From Maniola hyperantus (taxonomy: Eukaryota; Arthropoda; Insecta; Lepidoptera; Nymphalidae): a stretch of 64,000 nucleotides of DNA. This document shows, piece by piece, positions 31,038 to 40,680 of the stretch; the stretch's first letter is position 1, and each line of letters begins with the position of its first letter. Position numbers and translations under genes: made by a program. The stretch covers positions 9,433,554-9,497,553 of the forward strand of contig NC_048557.2 in NCBI RefSeq assembly GCF_902806685.2. Reading direction: 5' to 3'. Under the pieces are notes generated by a model. That model was not told where the DNA came from. It did not search any database and worked only from the letters and a program-made list of their open reading frames with translations.

Positions 31038-34000
31038 TTACACTTGGGGAGCTGAAAACCCTAATGGAGGATACTTTTCTAATATTTGTACCATTTGTGA
31101 AGGGTAAAAGGCCATAAACTTGAATCTTTCACCCATTTTCTTTGGGTTCACGAGCATGTCATAAGCAGCCTTAATTTTTTCTTTGTCATTCTCCGTCTTG
31201 GCATTATCCACTAACATCTAAAACAATTTAAAATACAAATTAAAGAGATATTAAAATTTACTGTTGTGGCGGTTGCCACAATATAAACTAGATGGCGCTG
31301 TTCAATCGATGACGTAGTCCCGAACAAATGTACCGCCGACAGTACTCGCACTAACAGAGTATTCGGCAGTCTGGACTATATTTAGAAGTTTCAAGATACA
31401 ACCGTCGGCCCAGCTGGCGCTACCGAGCACAACCAACCGCTCGGTGGGAGATCTCCCCTTTGGTACGGTCGAGCCTGCACACCGCTACCCGTACATTGGT
31501 GACCCCGACGTGATCAAGAATGGTCGCACATCTCAACAACCGACGAGATCAAGAGTGGTCGCACACAACAACAGCCGACGTTGATACAAGAGTGATCACA
31601 CACTACAACAGCCGTCGTCATCGAAGATCAACCGCCCACCACCGCACTGCGCACATAATGTGATCAAGGGTGATCGCATACACCGCAACACCTTTGGATC
31701 ACACACCGCAAGCCCGACGTCTCGTCCCAACTCCAAGTCTACAGCAACAGCAATCACATCGAGGCCTGTAAGATGGATGTAGCACAGCCTCGGGGCACAA
31801 TGGCCCTGCACTCCATCACCAGCTACAAGCGTCCTGGTCCACCGCTTCTCTGGATGGTTAGCAGCCATTGCCCTTCACACGCCTTCACGCTACAACGCCA
31901 CCTCTCTTCACTGCTTCACACTACGCGTTCGTCTCGGAGGGGAGTGATGTGGCGGTTGCCACAATATAAACTAGATGGCGCTGTTCAATCGATGACGTAG
32001 TCCCGAACAAATGTACCGCCGACAGTACTCGCACTAACAGAGTGTTCGGCAGTCTGGAATATATATAGAAGTTTCAAGATACAACCGTCGGCCCAGCTGG
32101 CGCTACCGAGCACAACCAACCGCTCGGTGGGAGATCTCCCCTTTGGTACGGTCGAGCCTGCACACCGCTACCCGTACACTGTATTGAATACAGGATGTGT
32201 AACAAATTAAAATATGGATGACGTCATGAGTAGGTAAGCTTCAAAGAAATTTAAAATACAACATGAAGCATTGCAATGCTGAAACCTGTAAACCATTAAT
32301 GTCCAACATTGGAAGTCCAATTCTGTTGGGTTAAAATCTTACCTGTAATCGAGCATCTGCACGTAATCGTGCTAAGAAGTCCATCTGATTGACTGGTCCA
32401 ACGACCAGCGCATAGTTCTCCTCTCCAGGTGTCATGGACGCAGCTATCCTCAACTGACTGAAGTCTACATCCGCCGTTAGGTCTGATATACCAGGATTTT
32501 GTAGTGGATCCACAATTTTGTGCTTGTGAAAAGCCTATAAAAAATGTGAGTCAAACCTTAATTTAAATTATACTGTTAAGCGATTTTCTATTTTTAAATT
32601 GTTATAAGATGTAGGTAGATTAAAAACTAAGGTGCGTGGTTGCACCCGCGCGATGTGTGAGTCACTGTGAATCACAGCTTGTAATAATACATACGGCATA
32701 ACTGCATTTCTCTTGAAGCTCTCCAAAAACCCCAGAAATAACATAAATGTAGCAGGAAAAAGCTGTACTCTTTCTCGCTATTACTCTATCATATGGATAA
32801 CAATCCGTGCTGCCCATAATTGATTCAAATAATCCGCTATTAATTCAATCGATTATTTTCTCTCTTGTACTGCGTACGCTTGCATAAGTTTAGTCAAATG
32901 TCCAACTATACAGGCTGCTTAGTCTATAATATGACACTTTTCTTAACCACGGGCCGCGATCCGTGTTCTTGATGGATAAAAAATTGGTTTGGGGCCAGGG
33001 GGCCAGAAATTGGAAATCATGATTAAATCGAGACAGGGCACAGCAATTTTTGGGTTGGTAAAATATACTCGTAAACATATGATTTAATAGCGTGAACATG
33101 TTGATTAGTCAAAGTATTACCCTAAAAGTATCCCCCTTTTCTCCAGAATGTCCATAATCAGCAATTAACGCCAAACCACCAAACTGATCAACCCGGTTTG
33201 CAAGTTGTCTGGCGATGCCAAGGCTTCTTGGACTTATCTCAAGCTCTGTCCTGTCTCCAGCATCTAAAGGAGGCCTAACAAGGACTCTGGTGGATTGTGT
33301 CTCCTTTGCTGATATTCGATAGCGTAGTTTGTCATTCTCGTCAAGGTCTATAAGGATTTCACGCCAGCCATCTTCAGTTTTCTATAAAAATTAAGAGTTG
33401 AAATTTCTATGACATTGCCAGTATTTACGTGATCACATTATTTGCCAGCACTGTGTTCAAGAACGCCAATGTTGGCTTCTATTGACACCTGTTGGTTTAA
33501 TGTGGACCAGTTAGGTCACTGAAAGACTCAGTTAGCGCTCATTTTATAAGTGTGTATTTAATAATATAAAAATATGGTTTAATATTTTGTCAATTGAAAT
33601 GAAAATTCAACTTACTTGAAACTTATGAATGGGTAAAACATCAAAGAACTCGTGTGCAATGTACCAAGAAAAGTTATTTGGCACTTTCTTCAGATCATTG
33701 TACCAGTACACTTTAATACCACTTACTGTTTCACCCTGAAACACACAAATACTAATATAAAAATGACCTAAAAAATCCCTGGCACTAATTTGGATTTCAG
33801 GAGTTAACCAGGTTGAGTCAAGACACAAAATTTGTGACGATTGGTTTCCAGGACCAGGCCACAACCAAACTTCTGTCTGGTAAAAAAAATGAGTCCTTCT
33901 TTCAACTCATTGTCTATTTAACCTTGTACAATATACAATGTGGCTAAACCTGTACACAAACTCTAAACTTTACTAAATTGACAGGACTATATATATTGCT

Positions 34001-37000
34001 ATCTTTTTTTGCAGGGAGCATTGTGAAAGGAAAAGCAACTTTAGACCTGTCATTCTAGTTTACTTTAGAGATTGTACATAACAGAATAAGATTCATTGTT
34101 GCTTCATTAAAATTTCCCGATTATGGTGGCAGGAAAGCAGAATTCTGATATCCTGCATCCCATCTTAGGCCACATCATCACATCAGGTGTGATTATGGCC
34201 AAATAAAAAAATCCTATAGCCTGTATTGGTGAATCTCTTTACCTCTCGGTTATGGGGACTCTCTATATCAGTTTCAGCATGTGATACACAAAGTCTGTTA
34301 GCTTGTACCAACTGCATTTGTGATGAGATTTCCACAAGATGGAGGCTCAGATCTGCCCCTTTATAACCATAACGGTTCAGCACCTAAAATATTCATTCAT
34401 CATTTTCATTAAGTTAATTTTCCCAAGGGGCATAAATATTGCACAAGTGTCGGTAAATATTTTTCGTTCTTCTTTTCTAATGGCAAGACAAGGTTTGGTG
34501 TGCCAACTAAAGAACATGTACCTCAGGCAGAAAAATGTAAAAGATACAGGGCTCAAAAAGAGCTGAAGTGCCATTGAACAATGAACATGATAGCAGCGAA
34601 TTTTTCTTAAATAAAACTAGAATGCAAATCATTACAGGAAAAATATTACCCTCCTACTGATGCAGTCAGGTTAACATTGATATTTAGCTTAAGTGAGTTG
34701 GAGGGGGGTTCCCTAAAGTAAAAATGTTGTACTAGAATAATAATGAGTCTAAACTTCCATGGCATGACTTTTTTTTTGTGTTGATGTAGCAAAGAATATA
34801 CTCTCAATACAGTTTGTGTATTCGTAAAAAAATGTGCATAAAAATGTTGCAAGGCCTATAAAGATTTTCAAAAATACTAATAAGTACTAAAATTGATTGT
34901 CGATCCATATTTACCCTCAATATATCAATCATAAGTGTGCCTTTCCCTGGGCCCAATTCAACAATCTGCAAAGGTTTGCCCGGGCACATCTTCTGGGTTT
35001 CAGCATAAAACCAAACCGCCAACATTTCGCCAAACAACTGGCTAATTTCTGGTGAGGTTACGAAATCTCCTGTTTCACCTATTGTATCTTTTTTCTCATA
35101 GTAACCTAAAAATAAAACCAATCATATAATTTTAATTGAAATAATTCACCTAGCCCTTACCTACAGTAGGGATGGTGACTACTAGTCAAATCAGCATATC
35201 GTCGGTTAAATAGAAAAGTGACGTTATTCAAAAAGAACAAATTTTACAATACAAGCATTTAAAGTTTTCACTTCAATTAATACTAATTTTTCCTTTTGAG
35301 TTTTATATTTATGTGTAAGTGTTATATATCATTTTAAAGGTATTTACATGAAAATAAAGATGGTGTGGTTATTTTAACTAATTTACTAAAAAAGAGGTAT
35401 TTCTAGCAAGAAATGTCATTTTTCTACATAATTAAAAACATTTTGCGGAATGAATTTTGTAAAAATGTAACACAATAATGGAAAAAATATGGTTTTATTA
35501 AGTATATGGTTTTTATAAATTGAGGTATTCAAATAATTACAAATCCACTTAAAATTATATGCAATAACAATCATAAACAAACCTCTATTTTAAGAGTAAT
35601 CCCTACTTATTAGATAAATCAATGGCAACAATATTGAGATCAATGAGCTTAAACTTAAATCTGCTTATTTTGGGTTTTGAATAAGAATATAAAACTGTAA
35701 AATCTGTAAAATATGTTTCATAAGATATTGAAAACGTTTTCTCCTTTATGTAAATCAATTTTTTATTATTAGCTTTAGTATGCATTTTTGTACTGATTCT
35801 ACCAATCAATTATAAAACTAAAATATTATTAGTATCTACTTATTTAAAAGTTATAGAGCCTCTTCAAAAAAAATTAAAATATTCCAAAATATATGTAAAG
35901 TTTCATACTCAGTCTACCTAGATATTGTAAATAGGTTTTTGAGATGATTTCAAAATCCAAAAAAAAACTATTTAGTAAATAACGTATCACACAAAAGAAA
36001 AACAATGTGAGATTATTTGGTTAAAGACTTTGATAAAAGTTTTTATAAAATCGGGGAATTATGTTTTTATCTATTAGTGTAAGTATACCGGCTTTCTTAG
36101 TGTCAGATACATCCAATTTTGTTGAGTACAGCGGCTGTAATTCGGAACACAAGTTAGTTTTTTTCTTGGTAGCTCTAGTTTTGACCATGACAGTTTGAAA
36201 CTATCTTCTTATACGAACATTTGTAATAGAATCGATCATTAAACTTTTTTTCCACTCTGACAACTTTAATATCTCCCATCTTTAACTTTTCTCGGTCTTC
36301 ATTGCTTGAAAAATTTGAACCGACACCGTCTGCAATTTTCTTAATGTCAAAGAAGCTCTCATGATTTAGTTCATGGACTTTGTATGGATTTCCTTTTTTT
36401 TGGCAGTTCTGATCAATGTTATGTATTGTTCCGGGACGTAAATAGGTGAGGATTTCAAAGACCTTGAAATGTTACGCTCAATCACAGAATGCGCGGAATC
36501 TCCTTCATTTTGTGAGTGACCCTTTATGAGAAACTTGTGGGTTATAGAATTTAAATTTTCTAGATAAGTTACGGCGTAGATATACATTGCAATCATATAT
36601 TTATTTTTTTGCTGTCCACAGCAGTTGTCACTATAAAATATGACATCAAAATCGTCTTTGATTTTATCTTGTAAATTTCTTAAATAACTTAAAACGCAGG
36701 ATCCTATTTCATTGACTCCTCTGGCCCCTTCACCTTCGTGCCAGACATAGCAGTTTACGTCTTTGGATCCGAGTTCGTAAATAGTAAAGTTGAGAACATT
36801 AAGTTTTGATATATAATAAAAATTGGATACATCACCTCTTGGGCACGGCATTACAGCTTGCAAATCATAGACGGCAATTATACATTTTTCATTGGCATTT
36901 TCTTTGTCTAACTCTTTTTCTTTTCTTACTAAATCTTTTTCTTCTAAATGCGAGTAATATTTGATTTTTAACGGCTCTTTATCTTCTGCATTGTTATAAG

Positions 37001-40000
37001 CAGCGCAATCCTCGCATTGGTCTTTTTTCGGAGACCAAAAGGAAATATTGTATTCTTTGGTAAATATATTGTAATATATTTGATAATCAGCGTGAGGAAC
37101 GTTTTCCAATCGACATTTTGTAATATAGTCCCTATGTAGCTGTGCAATAGAGAGACCTCCTTCAATGTATTCCCGACTCGTACTAGCTCGACAGTAGTGG
37201 CTTTCAATTCTAGGTATAGAATTGATATGTTCTTTGATCCCATCAATAATTGCAGCATCAAGCTTATTGTGTTTGCGATGCTTTCCTCTTTTGTCCTCAT
37301 TCAGAAACCCTCCAACTGTAGAGTTTTGCATTGAAATTACTGTTCTTATCGGTCTGTCGGATATACCCAGAGTATTTTTAAAAAAAGTCTTACAAACCCG
37401 AATTATTTCTCTGTCTACTTCAAAATTGAAGGCATGGTTATAATCTTTTCTTGTACTTCCTTCGCGAATATATCTATACTTCGGTTTTATTGCGGTTACA
37501 TGTTTATTAATAAATTGACGTTGCTTATCTAAATTTCCCATCTTCCAGTAATTCATAAATATAAGTTTCCGCTTTTCCTCACTAATCTTGTTATAACATT
37601 TCAGTTTACATTTTTCAGTGCATGTTGGTTTTATTTGTCTTTCTTGCATTTGTTTTTGTGACTTCGATGTCGATGTATACGCTTTTCCAGAATTTCTTAA
37701 TAATTTAGCTTTATTTTTGCTCCATTCTTCCGGTACAGCTTTTCTTTTTCGGCCAGTCTTTGCTTTTTTGTTTCCATCGTCAACTGTATTTTCTAGGTTT
37801 TCATTCACTGTAGCGATTTCATCTTCCGAAGATGTCGATGACATTGCAAGATCTTTGCGTAGTATAAAATCAGGGTCATTATCTACGTCGTCAGACGAAA
37901 AGTCCTTTTGACTATCAGGAATGGAGTTGAAGGAACTATCGTCATCGTCCTCATAGGAAATATCTGATTCCGATATTATTATATTGCATGAAGTCTTGGG
38001 TTGGCCTGAAAAGAGAACGTTAGTACTTTCTTCTGATTTTGAATCACTTACATCAGCTGATTCCATAATATTTGTACTCGGCCCAGGTTGATCATTTGGC
38101 AGGTATGGAATAATTTGTAAATCCAAAAAAGAATTGTTGCTAATAGGAGTCGGTACCTTAACATTGCTACTTAAACTAATCAAAGGAGTGCGTGTGCAAT
38201 TCAAATTATTTTGCAGTGGTTCGACGACGATAATCTCACATAATTTAGATGTAGATACTTCGTTTGGTGGATATTTATCCTCAGTAGCTGAGGTATGGTC
38301 TTGAAAAACTGGCTCGGGCTCTGTAGTAACTGGTTTTATGAATTCGGGCACATAAGATATTACAGATATTTGTGGATCTTCATTTGACTTTAACTGAACT
38401 GAATTAAACTCTACTGGATTCTCCTTAGAAAATTCTTTAGACGTCGTAATCATTTTTACCATTTTTTCACCACGCTTCATCCTACAAAAAACAAAGAAGT
38501 TTTAAACCCATCTTTTTATTCTAAAGGTTAAATCAAAATTAATCAAATATTTTATTCAATCATTTTAACTAATTTTGTACTTTAACGTTAAAATGTACTA
38601 TGTATTTTAATAGATAACCGTCATTATTTTAAAAACACAATACAATAAATATTCATTCTAAGCATTCACAGTCATATTTGAAATTGTTACATTTTTCTGA
38701 TGAACTTCATGATACTAAATGTACAAAAACTATACAGAAAAATGTCATAATTACAAATAAGTCGAGTATCAATAACTTCATTTCACAACAAGCAGTCACA
38801 TTTCTAAAAATGTCGTTTCTCAATATAAGCTACTAACACAATTACAGTTAAATTTTAAAGAACAAACGTAATTTCTCAAAAAAATACATTGTTCTATAAA
38901 TTTTTCTTACCTTTTGCAATCGTATCCAAACACTTTTTTGAAAAATGACAATTTTCTATAAAAACGCACATGTACTCAGTTCCGTGGCTGGGTTGCAAAT
39001 GGCAGAGTGACGTTATTCTACAACCAATATGGCAGATGAACATAAAGTACCGAAATGACACTTGCGACATCTAGTGAGCTTAACGTGTAATTTTATAAAG
39101 TGTCTTTTATCCATATAAAAATAATGTTGATAACAGACTCTTTTTAATGATAACCTTACTTTCTGAAAATTTTGAGAAATGTCATTTTTCCATTTAACCG
39201 ACGATATTTATATCAAACATCAAAACACTCACGTTGTTGACGTCGTAAACATTTGACATACTTTTTTAGCAATATACTATTTCAAAATTCAAATGGTTAG
39301 CAAACCTAAAACCAACAGCAGATGTGGATTTTACAAATCATGGCAGACCCTCTATTTAATAATTTCTAAGAAATAAATTTTTTTTTGACATAGGCATCAT
39401 TCCAATTGTTTCAGATCTTTTTGGGCTTTGTTAAGTAAGTTCACAGTACAGTAGGTATTCTACATAGTCCATACTGCTAAGGAATCTCTAAACTAAGTTA
39501 ACCAATGTTTAGGATTTGTCACTTGACTCAGATAGACAAAAAGATTCTTTCTGATGCTGCATTTGCCTAGAAATCACTTCTTTTTTCCGGTTTTGGACTA
39601 AAATTAATTTTTGTGGTTTAAGTTAACCTATTGCCATTATTTCGAACCAAATTTCATCAAGATAGATTCGGCTACTTAGTTGCAAAACTGTGTCAAACAT
39701 ACACAGTCACACAGACATACTGTTGCACTGCCTTGGACCCTTATTGTCAGGAAGAAGTGGCAAAAAAAGTGAGTCCTTTGAAAGCAAATGTTTATATTTT
39801 GCTCAAAGTAAGACCAACCTTTAGGTCCATGTCCAATATCAATTAACTAATCTAATAACAATAGTAACCTTCAGTTGGATTAGTAATTACTACATGCATG
39901 TATTCAGCCACAGTTAGAGGTCCGTTTAAACGTAGTTTTTCTTTAATTATCGTCATAATACTCGGTGCATCGGCTAGGTTAGGCATTTTTAACGTCTTCG

Positions 40001-40100
40001 GATCGGGGCGCTTTACAACCTTGTATCCTTTATTCCTTTTACACATACTATTTATAACCACAGGCCTGCTTAAGATACGAAACAAATTACGAGTATTCAT
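31038..40100 (-). CDS. NDUFAF7: NDUFAF7, mitochondrial complex I assembly arginine methyltransferase
   Basis: SAM-dependent methyltransferase of the mitochondrial matrix; the family dimethylates an arginine of complex I subunit NDUFS2 early in assembly. Coding exons (minus): 39869-40100, 34915-35105, 34243-34383, 33616-33735, 33121-33381, 32343-32534, 31038-31217. They sum to 439 codons including stop, so 438 aa, close to human NDUFAF7 (441). The arginine-rich, acid-free N-terminus (MNTRNLFRILSRPVV) suits a mitochondrial presequence. The conserved core includes GDFVTSPEISQLFGE (about 90-104), the SAM motif VELGPGKGTL (about 126-135), YIAHEFFDVLPIHKF, LIADYGH and DLTADVDFS. Phases agree at every junction. 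The first intron begins GTTACT, a poor donor, and its two ends carry the same 10 bp (AGGTTACTAT). That intron also holds a 4-kb transposon, and the last intron an LTR element. Head to head with RBM28. Confidence 0.95.
31265..31495 (+). repeat. 5' LTR
   Basis: TG...CA-bounded 231-bp direct repeat; partner at 31948-32178. Confidence 0.9.
31948..32178 (+). repeat. 3' LTR
   Basis: TG...CA-bounded 231-bp direct repeat preceded by a polypurine tract at 31935-31947. Confidence 0.9.
32580..33115. other. NDUFAF7 intron, nothing recognised
   Basis: Intron between exons 33121-33381 and 32343-32534; no repeat family identified. Confidence 0.4.
33946..34099. mobile_element. MITE family F, copy 4 (diverged)
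   Basis: CTAAACCTGTACACAAACTC at the left and TTTAGAGATTGTACATAACA at the right, with the family's internal AGGACTATATATATTGCTAT arm eroded. In an NDUFAF7 intron. Confidence 0.65.
34400..34910. other. NDUFAF7 intron, nothing recognised
   Basis: Intron between exons 34915-35105 and 34243-34383; AT-rich, no repeat family named. Confidence 0.4.
36366..38480 (-). CDS. Transposase-like protein of the 4-kb element (DUF7869-like core), C-terminus shifted out of frame
   Basis: 704-codon ORF. Residues 1-235 are acidic, Ser-rich and probably disordered. A basic stretch follows (KKAKTGRKRKAVPEEW, about 238-253), then C287/C291/C295 in CTEKCKLKC before a helical block (EEKRKLIFMNYWKMGNLDKQ). The C-terminal part has IIAVYDLQAVMPCP (D539), WHEGEGARGVNEIGSCV, FYSDNCCGQQKNK (D618) and GHSQNEGDSAHSVIE (D661/E667), an acidic-residue layout like an RNase H-fold transposase. 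I associate it from memory with DUF7869-type proteins common in insect transposons. A run of 8 A (36394-36401) shifts the frame; about 72 further codons stay open in the +1 frame to a TAG at 36175-36177. A GTAAG donor at 38910 and a TTTTTGTAG acceptor at 38482 suggest a 5' non-coding exon. Confidence 0.8.
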   Translation of the reverse strand: MKRGEKMVKMITTSKEFSKENPVEFNSVQLKSNEDPQISVISYVPEFIKPVTTEPEPVFQDHTSATEDKYPPNEVSTSKLCEIIVVEPLQNNLNCTRTPLISLSSNVKVPTPISNNSFLDLQIIPYLPNDQPGPSTNIMESADVSDSKSEESTNVLFSGQPKTSCNIIISESDISYEDDDDSSFNSIPDSQKDFSSDDVDNDPDFILRKDLAMSSTSSEDEIATVNENLENTVDDGNKKAKTGRKRKAVPEEWSKNKAKLLRNSGKAYTSTSKSQKQMQERQIKPTCTEKCKLKCYNKISEEKRKLIFMNYWKMGNLDKQRQFINKHVTAIKPKYRYIREGSTRKDYNHAFNFEVDREIIRVCKTFFKNTLGISDRPIRTVISMQNSTVGGFLNEDKRGKHRKHNKLDAAIIDGIKEHINSIPRIESHYCRASTSREYIEGGLSIAQLHRDYITKCRLENVPHADYQIYYNIFTKEYNISFWSPKKDQCEDCAAYNNAEDKEPLKIKYYSHLEEKDLVRKEKELDKENANEKCIIAVYDLQAVMPCPRGDVSNFYYISKLNVLNFTIYELGSKDVNCYVWHEGEGARGVNEIGSCVLSYLRNLQDKIKDDFDVIFYSDNCCGQQKNKYMIAMYIYAVTYLENLNSITHKFLIKGHSQNEGDSAHSVIERNISRSLKSSPIYVPEQYITLIRTAKKKEIHTKSMN
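38482..38910 (-). other. Candidate 5' intron of the transposase-like gene
   Basis: Minus strand: GCAAAAG|GTAAGAAAAA donor and TTTTTTGTAG|G acceptor one nucleotide before the ATG at 38480. Joining the exons leaves an upstream ATG frame that stops at once, so the first exon would be untranslated. Confidence 0.5.
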
Positions 40101-40680
40101 GTTAAAATTGTAAGAATTTAAATAAAAGTTATAAATTTTTCATGAAATATTTTGAGGCTTTTTAATGTCAATGTCAATTTTGACAATCAGCTGACTAAGG
40201 ATGGGCATGTCCCTCTATGCAACGAGCTTACTTTTACCGATTGAATTCCGGTTTTTGTAAATATTATTATTATTAATCTGCAATGAATGAACAACCCATC
40301 TGCATTTAAATTAAATTCTGCAAAAGATTGATTATTTATATTAAAATTTAAATCAACATTTATCGTTGAAACTTATCGAACTTTACTGTCAGCTTCAGTG
40401 TCGATTTGACATTGACATCATGACATTTTTGAATCGATTTTGTTTACAATTTGCGACTGCGATTGCGGCTAATATTATAATTTATAAATGTAATTTCTAT
40501 CACATTTCTATTACCTTAAATAATTGTGATAAATTGTAGCTGTGCCTGAAACGCGTTCACTGCCTAACCTTAATGAATTTTAGTGAAGTTATAAAATAAT
40601 AATCAACAAATAGCACACGTGTTTGTGAAGTTGGGTTATCTTGTTTGTTATTAGATAAATAACACAAATTATCACTTAAA
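40101..40680. promoter_or_regulatory. Shared upstream region of NDUFAF7 and RBM28 (candidate bidirectional promoter)
   Basis: 580 bp separates the two divergent start codons. It holds no repeat family or open frame. No TATA box is clearly placed for either gene. Both genes are housekeeping genes, which fits a shared promoter; this is inference from layout. Confidence 0.55.

Larger units (their letters stand above)
31265..32178 (+). mobile_element. TRIM-like LTR retrotransposon (LTR - 452 bp - LTR) without coding capacity
   Basis: Two 231-bp LTRs (31265-31495 and 31948-32178) begin TGTGGCGGTTGCCACA and end CCCGTACA; they differ at about three positions. CTGT flanks both sides (31261-31264, 32179-32182), a 4-bp target duplication. 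A primer-binding-site-like TGGTGACCCCGACGTGA follows the left LTR, and a purine tract (CGGAGGGGAGTGA) precedes the right LTR. The 452-bp interior has no gag or pol. Orientation plus, by PBS and purine tract. It lies in the last NDUFAF7 intron, antisense to the gene. Confidence 0.92.
35200..39203 (-). mobile_element. 4.0-kb DNA transposon with transposase-like gene, ATAT target duplication
   Basis: Terminal inverted repeats CGTCGGTTAAATAGAAAAGT at the left and the complement of CGTCGGTTAAATGGAAAAAT at the right, similar for about 30 bp. ATAT lies on both sides (35196-35199, 39204-39207), so a 4-bp duplication is likely, though ATAT is palindromic and could instead belong to the ends. Subterminal copies of a GAAAAATGWCATTTYTC-like motif occur near 35410, 38737, 38806, 38940 and 39174. 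It encodes the 704-codon gene below. It is inserted in NDUFAF7 intron 1 in the same orientation as the host gene, its end 94 bp from exon 2. A 4-bp duplication is compatible with Sola-type transposons, but the superfamily is unproven. Confidence 0.85.

Noticed and set aside
31596..32000. Frames of 75-90 codons on both strands inside the LTR element
   Set aside because: No gag or pol motif; they span the purine tract and LTR border, so not genes.
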